From positions 1,860,001-1,924,000 of the forward strand of contig OZ244892.1 of assembly GCA_965221465.1 (NCBI GenBank): a stretch of DNA of 64,000 nt. Reading direction: 5' to 3'. Of the stretch, positions 17,625 through 25,037 are shown one piece after another. The position numbers and the translations under genes were made by a program. Under the pieces are notes generated by a model. That model saw nothing but the letters and a program-made list of their open reading frames with translations. It made no database searches and was not told the DNA's origin. The stretch's first letter is position 1. Each line of letters begins with the position of its first letter. This stretch comes from Azophilus sp965221465 (lineage in GTDB: Bacteria > Pseudomonadota > Gammaproteobacteria > Pseudomonadales > Azotimanducaceae).

Positions 17625-18584
17625 ATGCCTGATCCAGCCGTTGGCGCTGCCGTCGAAAACCCGGATGCCGTAGAGGCGGCGATGCTCGCCCGTATCGAGG
17701 CGGGTGACCTGTTCGAAGATGCTGCGGAACTCTCCCCGCGTTACAAGGAAATCCTTCGCCAGACCGTCGAGATAGCCGCGATCAGCGAGATCAGCGTGCT
17801 CACCTGGGCGTGCACCGCTTTTCGCACGGCCCCCGACATCGGCGCCAAGATTGCCGTGTGCGCCACCATTCTCGACGAAGTGGGCCACGCCTACCATCAG
17901 GGCATTCTCGCCGAGCAATTCGGCGTCGACGTGCATTCCCGCGCCTTCCATGACGACATTGCCTACATCTGGACCTGGCCGATCATGGAAATTCCCATCC
18001 GCAGCTACATCGAGTTCGTGGTGATGCAGGCCATGCTCGACCGTGCCGGCCTGCACTGGACCAAGGATCTGGAACTGCACTGCAGCTACGCACCCTACCG
18101 CCGCACCCTGCGCAAGGTGAATTTCGAGGAAGGGTTTCACATGCGTCACGGCAACTTCTGGACCGAGTTCTACTGGAACCATTGCGAAGAGACCCGGGTT
18201 GCCGTGCAGCAGGCCATCGACTGGATCTTCCCGTTCGGCGTGATGTGGTTCGGCAAGCCCGACAACCTCAAGACGCGACCGGAACAATTGACCTACCGCG
18301 TGCGCGGCTGGAGCAACGATTTCATGCGCGAGAAGTGGTTGCAGTCCACCTGTGCCTTCCTGAACCGACTCGGCGCCGACTTTCCCGCCGAGTTCGATGA
18401 CGAACGCCGGCGATGGGTACTCACCATGCCCTACCCCATGCTCTACGACGCCGACAGCTACACCTGGAGCGGCGAACAGTGCTCCCACGAGGACTACTGG
18501 AAACACTCCCGCAATGGCGGGCCCATGCGGCCGAGCGCCTACGAACGGTTGCGCGGCGAAGTCTGGGGCAATGCGCTGTGGTAG
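17625..18584 (+). CDS. PaaA-like diiron oxygenase alpha subunit
   Basis: A 319-residue ferritin-like di-iron subunit related to PaaA, the catalytic part of phenylacetyl-CoA 1,2-epoxidase. The iron-binding pattern is visible: Glu in ISEISVLTW (about residue 55), E85-x-x-H88 in ILDEVGHAYH, Glu near 130, and E169-x-x-H172 in NFEEGFHMRHG. The C-terminal region has a P-M-R-P-S-A-Y-E-R-L ending. The start at ATG 17625 is used; the TTG 21 bases before it is less likely. It leads an operon with PaaD-, PaaB- and PaaC-like genes. The divergence from classical PaaA and the absence of PaaE leave the substrate open; another aryl- or acyl-CoA is possible. Confidence 0.82.
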   Translation: MPDPAVGAAVENPDAVEAAMLARIEAGDLFEDAAELSPRYKEILRQTVEIAAISEISVLTWACTAFRTAPDIGAKIAVCATILDEVGHAYHQGILAEQFGVDVHSRAFHDDIAYIWTWPIMEIPIRSYIEFVVMQAMLDRAGLHWTKDLELHCSYAPYRRTLRKVNFEEGFHMRHGNFWTEFYWNHCEETRVAVQQAIDWIFPFGVMWFGKPDNLKTRPEQLTYRVRGWSNDFMREKWLQSTCAFLNRLGADFPAEFDDERRRWVLTMPYPMLYDADSYTWSGEQCSHEDYWKHSRNGGPMRPSAYERLRGEVWGNALW

Positions 18585-18895
18585 TCGATCGCAGCGCCGT
18601 GGAAGCCGCGGTCGGCCGGGTGCTCGACCCGCACATCAATGTGCCGCTGACCGAAATGGGCATGCTGAGCGCGGTGCAGGCGGACGACGACGGCAACGTC
18701 GATGTCTCGCTGGTATTCCCCTGCCTGGGTTGCCCGGCCTTCACGATGCTGAAAGAGAACGTCCGCCGACAGGTGCAGCGTGTCGACGGCGTCGGCGACG
18801 TGCGCGTGCGGGTAGACTGGGAAGCGCGTTGGAGCCGCTCGCTGATGTCGGAGCGGGCCAAACGCTACGCGGCACGAAGCGGCTACCGGATTTGA
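18578..18895 (+). CDS. PaaD-like MIP18/DUF59 iron-sulfur maturation protein (N-terminal PaaD part)
   Basis: A 105-residue MIP18-family domain. It has the pattern V-x-x-x-V-x-x-x-x-D-P-x-x-N-V-P-L-T-E-M-G-M-L, and a conserved F-P-C-L-G-C-P-A segment with the family's reactive cysteine pair. PaaD in phenylacetate operons has this domain followed by a C-terminal zinc ribbon; here the protein stops after the first domain (SGYRI). The GTG start lies inside the end of the PaaA-like gene, overlapping by seven bases, which implies coupling. Its likely role is assembly of the iron centre of the oxygenase. Confidence 0.8.
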   Translation: MVVDRSAVEAAVGRVLDPHINVPLTEMGMLSAVQADDDGNVDVSLVFPCLGCPAFTMLKENVRRQVQRVDGVGDVRVRVDWEARWSRSLMSERAKRYAARSGYRI

Positions 18896-18907
18896 CACGG
18901 CCTGTTC

Positions 18908-19039
18908 ATGAACGAACCACTGCATTTGCGCACACTTGCTCCCGCCACCATGGGCGGGGCCACGCTTTCGGACGCGAGCACACGCCATTGGGCAAAATCC
19001 GGCGCGACCATCGGCGCACTGTTCGGTCCAGGTTGCTGA
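18908..19039 (+). CDS. possible 43-residue protein in the paa-like operon
   Basis: A short open frame, MNEPLHLRTLAPATMGGATL, ending in TIGALFGPGC. It fills the gap between the PaaD-like and PaaB-like genes with ordinary codon use. It is in the same frame as the PaaB-like gene and is separated from it by a single TGA and one codon, so it might be an ancestral extension of that gene cut by a stop. No family is recognised. Existence as a real protein is uncertain. Confidence 0.35.
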   Translation: MNEPLHLRTLAPATMGGATLSDASTRHWAKSGATIGALFGPGC

Positions 19040-19042
19040 CCC

Positions 19043-19279
19043 GTGTCATTGGGCCGTTCAACATCCCTGGATCAGCTATTCGAGGTCTTCGGCCGCGATC
19101 AGGTCGAACGTCCGCTGTCTCACATCGGCAGCATCGTCGCACCCAACCAGGAACTCGCCGTTGCCCGCGCACGCCTCCTGTACTCGGAACGGCAGTGGGT
19201 GGAGCTGTGCGTGGCGCCTGCGGATTCGTTCATGAACTGCCTGAAACAGGGGCACGAAGGCAGCGTCGGGGTCGCCTGA
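19043..19279 (+). CDS. PaaB-like subunit of multicomponent oxygenase
   Basis: A 78-residue protein starting at GTG 19043. It has the PaaB pattern: L-F-E-V-F-x-R, then L-S-H-I-G-S-I-V-A-P-N-Q-E-L-A-V-A-R-A-R-L-L-Y-S-x-R, then E-L-C-V-A-P-A-D-S. PaaB bridges the PaaA-PaaC complex in phenylacetyl-CoA epoxidase and is needed for its assembly or activity. Its stop codon overlaps the next ATG by one base (TGATG). Confidence 0.8.
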   Translation: MSLGRSTSLDQLFEVFGRDQVERPLSHIGSIVAPNQELAVARARLLYSERQWVELCVAPADSFMNCLKQGHEGSVGVA

Positions 19280-19488
19280 TGAAAGACGGATCGACAGCGT
19301 CCCGTTCGGGCCGGCACTTCCGCCCGACAGCAGAATACGACGGCGAGGTGCGCTGCCCCTGGTGCGAGTCCGACAATACCCGGCTCGTCAGCCCCTACGG
19401 CCCGAGCGTGGCGGAAATGATGTTCGAATGCCTGAGCTGCGGGCAGGGCTTCGGCTGGCTGAAATGGCAACACCGGCTTCCCGGCTGA
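19279..19488 (+). CDS. PaaD C-terminal zinc-ribbon protein (split PaaD)
   Basis: A 69-residue protein with two CxxC-type pairs, CPWCESDNTRLVSPYG and FECLSCGQGFGWLKW. This is the zinc ribbon that forms the C-terminus of PaaD and related phenylacetate proteins. In most operons it is fused to the MIP18 domain; here the two parts are separate genes with PaaB and a small open frame between them. It overlaps PaaB by one base and precedes PaaC by 13 bases. The inference is that the two parts act together in trans. Confidence 0.78.
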   Translation: MKDGSTASRSGRHFRPTAEYDGEVRCPWCESDNTRLVSPYGPSVAEMMFECLSCGQGFGWLKWQHRLPG

Positions 19489-19501
19489 TGGGCACCCTGG
19501 C

Positions 19502-20362
19502 ATGAGCTACCCCGCCGAGGTCACTGCCGCGCTCGAGGACGAACTGCTCTGTATCGCCGACAGCAACTGGGTGCTGGGGCACTGGTACGTCAACTGCATG
19601 CTCAATGGCCGGGAACTGACCGACTTCACCTCCATGGCCGGAATCGCCGAAGAGAAGCTCGGCCACGCCAGGGCTCTCTTCCGATTCATGGAGGAATACT
19701 ACGAGCTTCCCGAACATCAACTCGAGTTTGCCCGGTCAGCCGATGGCATTCACAGCATGGCCCTGCTCGATGCGCCTCCGGAGAACTGGGCGGATTTCAT
19801 CCTGACCCTGTACCTGGCCGACAAGGCCCTGTGGCGATTCTCCGCCACGTTGCGCGAGGGCGATTTCGCGCCGGCCGCCAACCTGATTACCCGCTTCGGC
19901 GAAGAAGCGTATTTCCACCAGCTTTGCATCGACGGCTGGCTGAAAGCCCTGGACGACGGCGAATGGCGCGGCCTGGCTGCAGCGCTGCCCACCCGGCTGC
20001 CACTGGTTCTGCAATGGCTCGCCGCCCCGGACCCGGACCCCCTGCTCGACGCCGGCATACGCACCGAGCCGCTGGCGCAAGCGCGGCAACGGCTCGAGGA
20101 AGACATTCGCAAATTGACCGAAACGGTACCGGACCTTTCCGTCGAAACCTCGGGGCACGTTGTCGACCTGGCTGAAGCGCCCCCCTGGGATGCCGCGCGA
20201 CGCCGGCCCCATGGGAGCATGCTGCCGCCGCGCCTGTGGGAGTCGATGGTGCCGACCAGTGAGGAAGCAAAACTTGCCCGTCGCCCATTGGCAGTGAGCA
20301 TCGACGACAACATCGATCTGTTCGGCAAGATCAAGAAGGACGACACCGAGCCGCAGTTCTAA
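19502..20362 (+). CDS. PaaC-like structural subunit of diiron oxygenase
   Basis: A 286-residue ferritin-like protein matching PaaC, the non-catalytic partner of PaaA. It has L-x-I-A-D-S-N-W-V-L-G-H-W near the start, then MAGIAEEKLGHARALF, which keeps a Glu-x-x-x-His-like remnant, and R-F-G-E-E-A-Y-F-H-Q-L further on. It is the last gene of the paa-like operon. No PaaE-type reductase follows. A hairpin with a GAAA loop lies downstream at 20441-20458. Confidence 0.82.
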   Translation: MSYPAEVTAALEDELLCIADSNWVLGHWYVNCMLNGRELTDFTSMAGIAEEKLGHARALFRFMEEYYELPEHQLEFARSADGIHSMALLDAPPENWADFILTLYLADKALWRFSATLREGDFAPAANLITRFGEEAYFHQLCIDGWLKALDDGEWRGLAAALPTRLPLVLQWLAAPDPDPLLDAGIRTEPLAQARQRLEEDIRKLTETVPDLSVETSGHVVDLAEAPPWDAARRRPHGSMLPPRLWESMVPTSEEAKLARRPLAVSIDDNIDLFGKIKKDDTEPQF

Positions 20363-20440
20363 CGGCACTGGGACCCGCCACCAGGACTCCGCAACCGGTT
20401 CGACGCGAGTTCCGTTCCTGGCGCGCCTATCTCACCACTT

Positions 20441-20458
20441 TCGTCGCGAAAGCGACGA
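20441..20458. terminator. stem-loop between convergent genes
   Basis: TCGTCGC and GCGACGA form a seven-base stem closed by a GAAA tetraloop, with one extra wobble pair outside. It sits between the 3' end of the paa-like operon and the convergent HTH gene. There is no T-run on either side, so it may only stabilise transcript ends. Confidence 0.35.
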
Positions 20459-20462
20459 GTCT

Positions 20463-20762
20463 TCATGTGACGTGCCCTCGCTTGCGGCGCTTGGGTTGCG
20501 CGAGCACCTCGTCGAGGTTCGCAAACTCCGGCGCCGCCAGCACACGTTCCAACGCAGCATCCTCCCTGAGCGCGACCAGCAGGCGTATGAAGGAAAGCAG
20601 CGAGACGGCCCCGGTGCGCTCGAAGCGCTTTAGCGTGCCCAGAGGGACTCCAGACCGTCTTGCCAGGCCTTCCTGGCTCAAGTTCCTTTCCAGCCGCCGA
20701 TCCTTGAGTCTCTTCGCCAGTTCACTGGCGATTTCGATAGGTGAAGACTCTATAGACAACAT
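20463..20762 (-). CDS. XRE-family HTH transcriptional regulator
   Basis: A 99-residue protein with one Cro/C1-type helix-turn-helix: L-A-K-R-L-K-D-R-R-L-E-R-N-L-S-Q-E-G-L-A-R-R-S-G-V-P-x-G-T-L-K-R-F-E. The tail is basic. Small regulators of this shape are often antitoxins of HipAB-like or related pairs, but no partner gene lies next to it on the same strand. The upstream region is unusually AT-rich for this window and probably holds its own operator. Confidence 0.8.
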   Translation of the reverse strand: MLSIESSPIEIASELAKRLKDRRLERNLSQEGLARRSGVPLGTLKRFERTGAVSLLSFIRLLVALREDAALERVLAAPEFANLDEVLAQPKRRKRGHVT

Positions 20763-20835
20763 ATTATCTGTAATCGTCTGTATTTGAGTACTAAAGCTAA
20801 TATTGTATCTGCAAAACGTACACTAAGGTCGCGCA
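20763..20835 (-). promoter_or_regulatory. AT-rich regulatory region upstream of the HTH gene
   Basis: This stretch is far richer in A and T than the neighbouring DNA. Read on the minus strand it contains two ACAGA-type direct repeats (ACAGACGATTACAGATAAT) just before the gene. It is the only plausible promoter and autoregulatory operator for the small HTH gene; the exact elements are not resolved. Confidence 0.4.
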
Positions 20836-20924
20836 TGGCGCCGGTGGCCGCAATTAGGATATAGCCAGTTGGCGCTTGCGCACTGAATCTTGTACGTTCG
20901 CCGGCGAGCGTCGGCAGATCGCCT

Positions 20925-21242
20925 TCAGCCGTTATCCTCGATCTGCAGTTCGATGCCGTCGAGAGCTTCGGTCATGTGGATCTGACAGGCAAGGCGGCTG
21001 TTGGCCTGCCTGCCCTCCACCATGCACAGCATCCCTTCCTCGAGGTCTTCGATCGGAGGCAGGCGGGAAAGCCACTCGTGGCCGATGCGGGAGTGGCAGG
21101 TGCCGCAGGCAGCGGCGCCACCGCATTCGGCAACCATCCCAGGAATCTGCCGATTGAACGCGCCTTCCATGAGCGAGAAACCGATGTCGACTTCTTCCTC
21201 GTGGCGCTCCCCGAGCGGATCGATGTAGATGACTTTGGGCAT
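20925..21242 (-). CDS. 2Fe-2S ferredoxin (adrenodoxin-type)
   Basis: A 105-residue [2Fe-2S] ferredoxin beginning MPKVIYIDPLGERHEEEVDI. The four cluster cysteines are Cys40, Cys46 and Cys49 in ECGGAAACGTCH and Cys86 in SRLACQIH, the spacing of adrenodoxin/putidaredoxin-type proteins that feed oxygenases. It is divergent from the enoyl-CoA hydratase and close to the paa-like operon, which lacks its own reductase. It could therefore supply electrons to that oxygenase or to a P450 elsewhere; this is inference. Confidence 0.88.
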   Translation of the reverse strand: MPKVIYIDPLGERHEEEVDIGFSLMEGAFNRQIPGMVAECGGAAACGTCHSRIGHEWLSRLPPIEDLEEGMLCMVEGRQANSRLACQIHMTEALDGIELQIEDNG

Positions 21243-21323
21243 GTCGCGGCTGCTATTATCTCTGCTCGGCGCACGGCGAGGAACCGCCGAAAACCCGCCC
21301 ACCGGACAGACCGAGGAAACAAC

Positions 21324-22115
21324 ATGGCATTCAACGACTATCGATGCATCCGATTCACCCGAGCCGGACGTATCCTCACCATCGCCCTGGACAACGGCAA
21401 GGTCAATGCCATCGACGGGCGCATGCACCGGGAGCTGGCCCGGGTGTTCCTGGATGCCCAGGACGACGACGACAGCGACCTGGTCGTACTCACCGGGGCG
21501 GGCAAGGCCTTCTGCGCCGGCGGGGACATGGACTGGTTTCTCGAGACCATCGAAGACCCGCGCAAGTTTCGGGCCATCGCGCCGGAGGCAAAGCGCATCG
21601 TCACCTCGCTGCTCGACCTGGAGAAACCGCTGATCTGCCGCTTGAACGGCGCGGCGGCGGGGCTCGGCGCCACCATCGCGCTGATGAGCGATGTCATCGT
21701 CGCCGCCGATACGGCTGCAATCGGCGATCCCCACGTGAAGGCCGGCCTGGTGGCGGGCGATGGCGGAGCCATCATCTGGCCGCAATTGATCGGCTTCGCC
21801 CGGGCCAAGGAACTGCTGATGACCGGCGACATGCTGACGGCGGAGGAGGCGGCCCGGCTCGGGCTGATCAACTACTCGGTGCCGGCGGACGAACTCGATG
21901 CCAAGGTGGACGAAATCGCCGGCAAGATCCTGGGCAACCCGCGCTGGGCCGTGCGCTGGACCAAGACCGCAACGAACATCACGTTGCGCGAACTCGCCGT
22001 CAAGCTGCTCGACCCCGCCATCGCCTACGAGATCGTCACCAACATGACGGAAGACCGCAAGGAGGCTGTCGCATCGTTCATCGAGAGACGCAAGCCCGAG
22101 TTCACCGGGGAGTGA
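21324..22115 (+). CDS. enoyl-CoA hydratase/isomerase (crotonase fold)
   Basis: A 263-residue crotonase-family protein. The oxyanion-hole segments are A-G-K-A-F-C-A-G-G-D-M and L-N-G-A-A-A-G-L-G-A-T-I-A-L-M-S-D. The position of the usual first catalytic Glu is not obviously kept, so reaction type (hydratase, isomerase or other) is uncertain. The ATG follows GAGGAAACAAC. It is divergent from the ferredoxin gene (81-base gap) and probably acts on a CoA product of the neighbouring oxygenase pathway. Confidence 0.85.
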   Translation: MAFNDYRCIRFTRAGRILTIALDNGKVNAIDGRMHRELARVFLDAQDDDDSDLVVLTGAGKAFCAGGDMDWFLETIEDPRKFRAIAPEAKRIVTSLLDLEKPLICRLNGAAAGLGATIALMSDVIVAADTAAIGDPHVKAGLVAGDGGAIIWPQLIGFARAKELLMTGDMLTAEEAARLGLINYSVPADELDAKVDEIAGKILGNPRWAVRWTKTATNITLRELAVKLLDPAIAYEIVTNMTEDRKEAVASFIERRKPEFTGE

Positions 22116-22352
22116 AGCGGCCGGCACTTCTGCACACATTGCCGTTGGGGAGCAGGGCTCGTCTTGGCGTACGACCGCATCGTCGGGCGCGGACCATCGC
22201 GACATTCCGGCTGAGCAGTGGCCAGATCCATCCCCTGAGCCGTCGCCTGGAGGGTACCGACGGCCGAACTGAGAATTGCCCGCCTTTGCGGGGTTCAGGG
22301 CTCCGCAGGGCTATGGGGATATAATTGCCGGTCTGAACCTCGGGATGGAAAC

Positions 22353-23402
22353 TTGGAAGCGACGCTACCGCCGCAACAATCCTCATTCGGGCCGCTTGCC
22401 GTCGCAATCTACCAGACGCTCGAATCCTACGGTGTCGATGCGGAACGAGTGATGCGCAAGGCCGGCGTCGACCTTGCCCGCGTGCAGGACCCGGCCGCCC
22501 GCCTGGAACCGTCGGTGCATCGCCGCATCGTGGCGGAAGCCGTGGATTGCACCGGCGATTGCAGTTTCGGGCTGCGCTTCTCCGATTTCGTGCACCCAAC
22601 CTCCTTTCACGCGCTCGGGCTGGCGTTGCTGTCGAGCAGCACGCTGCGCGCTTTCTGCAAGCGCTGGGTGCGCTACCACTCCTTTATCACAACGATGGGC
22701 AAGGTCACCTTCGAAGAGGCGGCTGTCGAACCTGTTCTGGTTTTCCCCTCCCGGCAATCGAATCCGGCGTCGAAGGTGGGCCGCGCGATGACCGACGGGC
22801 AGATCGCCACCGTGCTCAAGCTGATCCGTTTCATGTACCGGCCCGATTACAATCCACCGCGGGTCGACCTGATCTGCCCCATGGTGCCGGGCACCCGCCG
22901 CAACTACGAGCAGTACTTCGGGCCGAACGTGCAGTTCGGCGCCACGCGCAACGGGCTCTATTTCGACCGGGAAGACCTGAGCGTGCAGCTGCCCGCGGCC
23001 AATGCCGAACTCGCGCGGCAGAACGACGAAGTGGTCGTCCGGTTCCTGGCGCGGCTGGAGAAGGCGGACGTGGTGGCGCAGGCACACTCCAAGCTCATCG
23101 AGTTGCTGCCCTCGGGCCATTGCAGCAAGGCGGAGGTGGCCCGCGCCCTGCACATGAGCGTGCGCACGTTGCACAACCGCCTGACGGAAGCCGGCACCAC
23201 CTATCAGCAATTGCTCGACCGCACCCGCCGGCAACTGGCAGAGCAGTACATGCAGCAACCCAACGTTTCCGTCAGCGAGGTGGCCTACCTGCTGGGGTTT
23301 TCCGACTGCAGCAACTTCTCCAGGGCATTCCACCGCTGGGTCGGCTGTTCGCCGAGCGTCTACCGCGAACGCGCCAGGGCCGGACGCTACGCCGTAAACT
23401 GA
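22353..23402 (+). CDS. AraC-family transcriptional regulator (OruR/ArgR-like N-domain)
   Basis: A protein of about 349 residues. An N-terminal ligand-binding domain of the arabinose-binding-like type covers roughly residues 25-210 (A-V-D-C-T-G-D-C-S-F-G-L-R, then F-H-A-L-G-L-A-L-L-S-S-S). The C-terminal AraC double helix-turn-helix covers about 250-345 (VARALHMSVRTLHNRLTEAG, then VSEVAYLLGFSDCSNFSRAF). The start at TTG 22353 is tentative; no ATG in this frame fits near the domain start. By family it activates a catabolic operon in response to a small molecule, possibly the adjacent CoA-transferase or hydratase genes. Confidence 0.85.
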   Translation: MEATLPPQQSSFGPLAVAIYQTLESYGVDAERVMRKAGVDLARVQDPAARLEPSVHRRIVAEAVDCTGDCSFGLRFSDFVHPTSFHALGLALLSSSTLRAFCKRWVRYHSFITTMGKVTFEEAAVEPVLVFPSRQSNPASKVGRAMTDGQIATVLKLIRFMYRPDYNPPRVDLICPMVPGTRRNYEQYFGPNVQFGATRNGLYFDREDLSVQLPAANAELARQNDEVVVRFLARLEKADVVAQAHSKLIELLPSGHCSKAEVARALHMSVRTLHNRLTEAGTTYQQLLDRTRRQLAEQYMQQPNVSVSEVAYLLGFSDCSNFSRAFHRWVGCSPSVYRERARAGRYAVN

Positions 23403-23573
23403 GCGCACAGCCTGTCGCCCCTCGAACACAGACACCGCGGACACTGTATGGATTGCTTATTTGCGTGCGGCATCGTCCAACTGACCGTACGTTTGCCCGC
23501 ATTCACGCCTACCCGCGAGCCAGGCTGGGTAAACTCTAGCCCGCAATCGATTGCTGGAAACCAGCCGCGTCTG

Positions 23574-23667
23574 GCCCGCATCCGTCACTAAACGTCGTCG
23601 CGAGGGCATGGAGGCGTGAGGCGAGTGCATCGGCGTCCGCAGCAGGACGTTGGTGACGGATCCGGGC
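23574..23667 (+). repeat. repeat family B, copy B3 (full unit)
   Basis: A complete unit of about 94 bases bounded by GCCCGCATCCGTCAC and GTGACGGATCCGGGC, which are nearly perfect inverted copies. The inner part has GAGTGCATCGGCGTCCGCAG before the right arm. It lies between the AraC regulator and the CoA-transferase gene and ends 52 bases before the latter's start. Confidence 0.8.
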
Positions 23668-23719
23668 TGGCTGCCGGCGGCGGGCTTGCATCGAATCAGC
23701 AGGTTGCGGAAACGAGACC

Positions 23720-24877
23720 ATGGGGCCGCTCGAGGGATACAGGATCTTGGAAATTGCCGGCATCGGCCCCGGCCAGTTCTGCGGCATGTTGCTGGCGGAC
23801 ATGGGTGCGCAAGTGCTGCGCATCGACCGCACGGAAAGCGGCGATCGCGGTGTCGCCATGCCCGCAAGATTCAATCTCATGAATCGCAGCCGGCCGGTCA
23901 TCGCGGTCGATCTCAAACAACCCGCCGGCGTCGACCTGGTGCTGCGCCTCTGCGGCGAGGCGGATGCCCTCTACGAAGGGTTCCGGCCAGGGGTCATGGA
24001 GCGATTGGGGCTGGGGCCGGAGGAATGCACGGCGCGCAATCCGCGGCTCGTTTATGGACGCGTCACCGGCTGGGGACAGCAAGGGCCCCTGGCCCAAACT
24101 GCCGGCCACGACACCAACTACATCGCCCTGGCCGGTGCGCTGGGCACACTGGGCGAAGCCGGACGGCCACCCCCGGTGCCGCTCAACCTGGTCGGCGATT
24201 TCGGCGGTGGCGGCCTGTACCTGGCACTCGGCATCCTGGCGGCACTGCTCGAAGCGCAACGGTCCGGCCGGGGCCAGGTCGTCGATGCGGCCATGGTGGA
24301 TGGCACCGCCTCGATGATGACCCTCTTCTACGGCATGCTCGCGGGCGGCCTGTGGCAGGATCGCCGGGGCGTCAACCTGTTCGACGGCAGCGCCCCGTTC
24401 GCGCGCACCTACGAGACCCGCGATGGAGAATACGTTTCCGTCTGCGCCATCGAGCAACGTTTTTTCGCTACGCTGTTGCAGGTTCTGGAAACCGACGAGA
24501 TCGACCCGAAGGACCAGTACGACAGGCAATCCTGGCCCGAGCACCACGCCGAGCTGGAAAAGCTCTTTCGATCCCGGACCCGGGAGGAATGGACCCACGC
24601 ATTCGAAGGAAAAGATGCCTGTTTCGCACCGGTGCTCTCCCTCGAGGAAGCGGCGCAACACCCGCACAGTGAAGCACGAAACGGCTACGTCACCGTCGAC
24701 GGCATCCTGCAACCGGCGCCGGCCCCAAGGTTTTCCCGAACGCCATCAGTGATCCGGTGTCCGCCTTCCGAGCCAGGCGGCAGCGCCGCGGGAAGCCTGG
24801 CCGGCTGGGGATTGAGCGACGAGGAAGTCCGGCGGCTACAGGGGAAGGGCATCGTCAACCCGAAGCAGTCCGACTGA
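23720..24877 (+). CDS. CaiB/BaiF CoA-transferase, alpha-methylacyl-CoA racemase type
   Basis: A 385-residue family III CoA-transferase. It begins MGPLEGYRILEIAGIGPGQF and shows the racemase-specific sequence G-R-V-T-G-W-G-Q-Q-G-P-L-A-x-T-A-G-H-D-x-N-Y-I with the catalytic His, and N-L-V-G-D-F-G-G-G-G-L with the catalytic Asp. These point to alpha-methylacyl-CoA racemase, which inverts 2-methyl branched acyl-CoA esters during breakdown of isoprenoid or sterol side chains, rather than a true CoA-transferase. A terminator-like hairpin follows its stop. Confidence 0.86.
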   Translation: MGPLEGYRILEIAGIGPGQFCGMLLADMGAQVLRIDRTESGDRGVAMPARFNLMNRSRPVIAVDLKQPAGVDLVLRLCGEADALYEGFRPGVMERLGLGPEECTARNPRLVYGRVTGWGQQGPLAQTAGHDTNYIALAGALGTLGEAGRPPPVPLNLVGDFGGGGLYLALGILAALLEAQRSGRGQVVDAAMVDGTASMMTLFYGMLAGGLWQDRRGVNLFDGSAPFARTYETRDGEYVSVCAIEQRFFATLLQVLETDEIDPKDQYDRQSWPEHHAELEKLFRSRTREEWTHAFEGKDACFAPVLSLEEAAQHPHSEARNGYVTVDGILQPAPAPRFSRTPSVIRCPPSEPGGSAAGSLAGWGLSDEEVRRLQGKGIVNPKQSD

Positions 24878-24897
24878 CCCGACAATGCGATACGTGA

Positions 24898-24924
24898 TCT
24901 CCCATCATCATGGAGAGCTTTTTT
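24898..24924 (+). terminator. possible intrinsic terminator after the racemase gene
   Basis: A short stem (TCTC and GAGA with an adjacent CAT/ATG pairing around a bulged C) is followed by GC and six Ts at 24919-24924. The stem is weak, so confidence is moderate. The rest of the 160-base gap before the nitronate monooxygenase shows no gene. Confidence 0.4.
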
Positions 24925-25037
24925 ACGGAGAATTTTTCCTCTCCAGAAACCTGGCTCTGATTCCAGACGGCATATGACGTCCACCGAGCGCGCGATCGGG
25001 CGGGAGCAATTGTGGTGGAGGAGTTTGCGGCCCATGA

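Noticed and set aside
20976..21323. A 116-codon N-terminal extension of the enoyl-CoA hydratase
   Set aside because: It is antisense to the ferredoxin gene; the crotonase domain and a good ribosome site begin at 21324.
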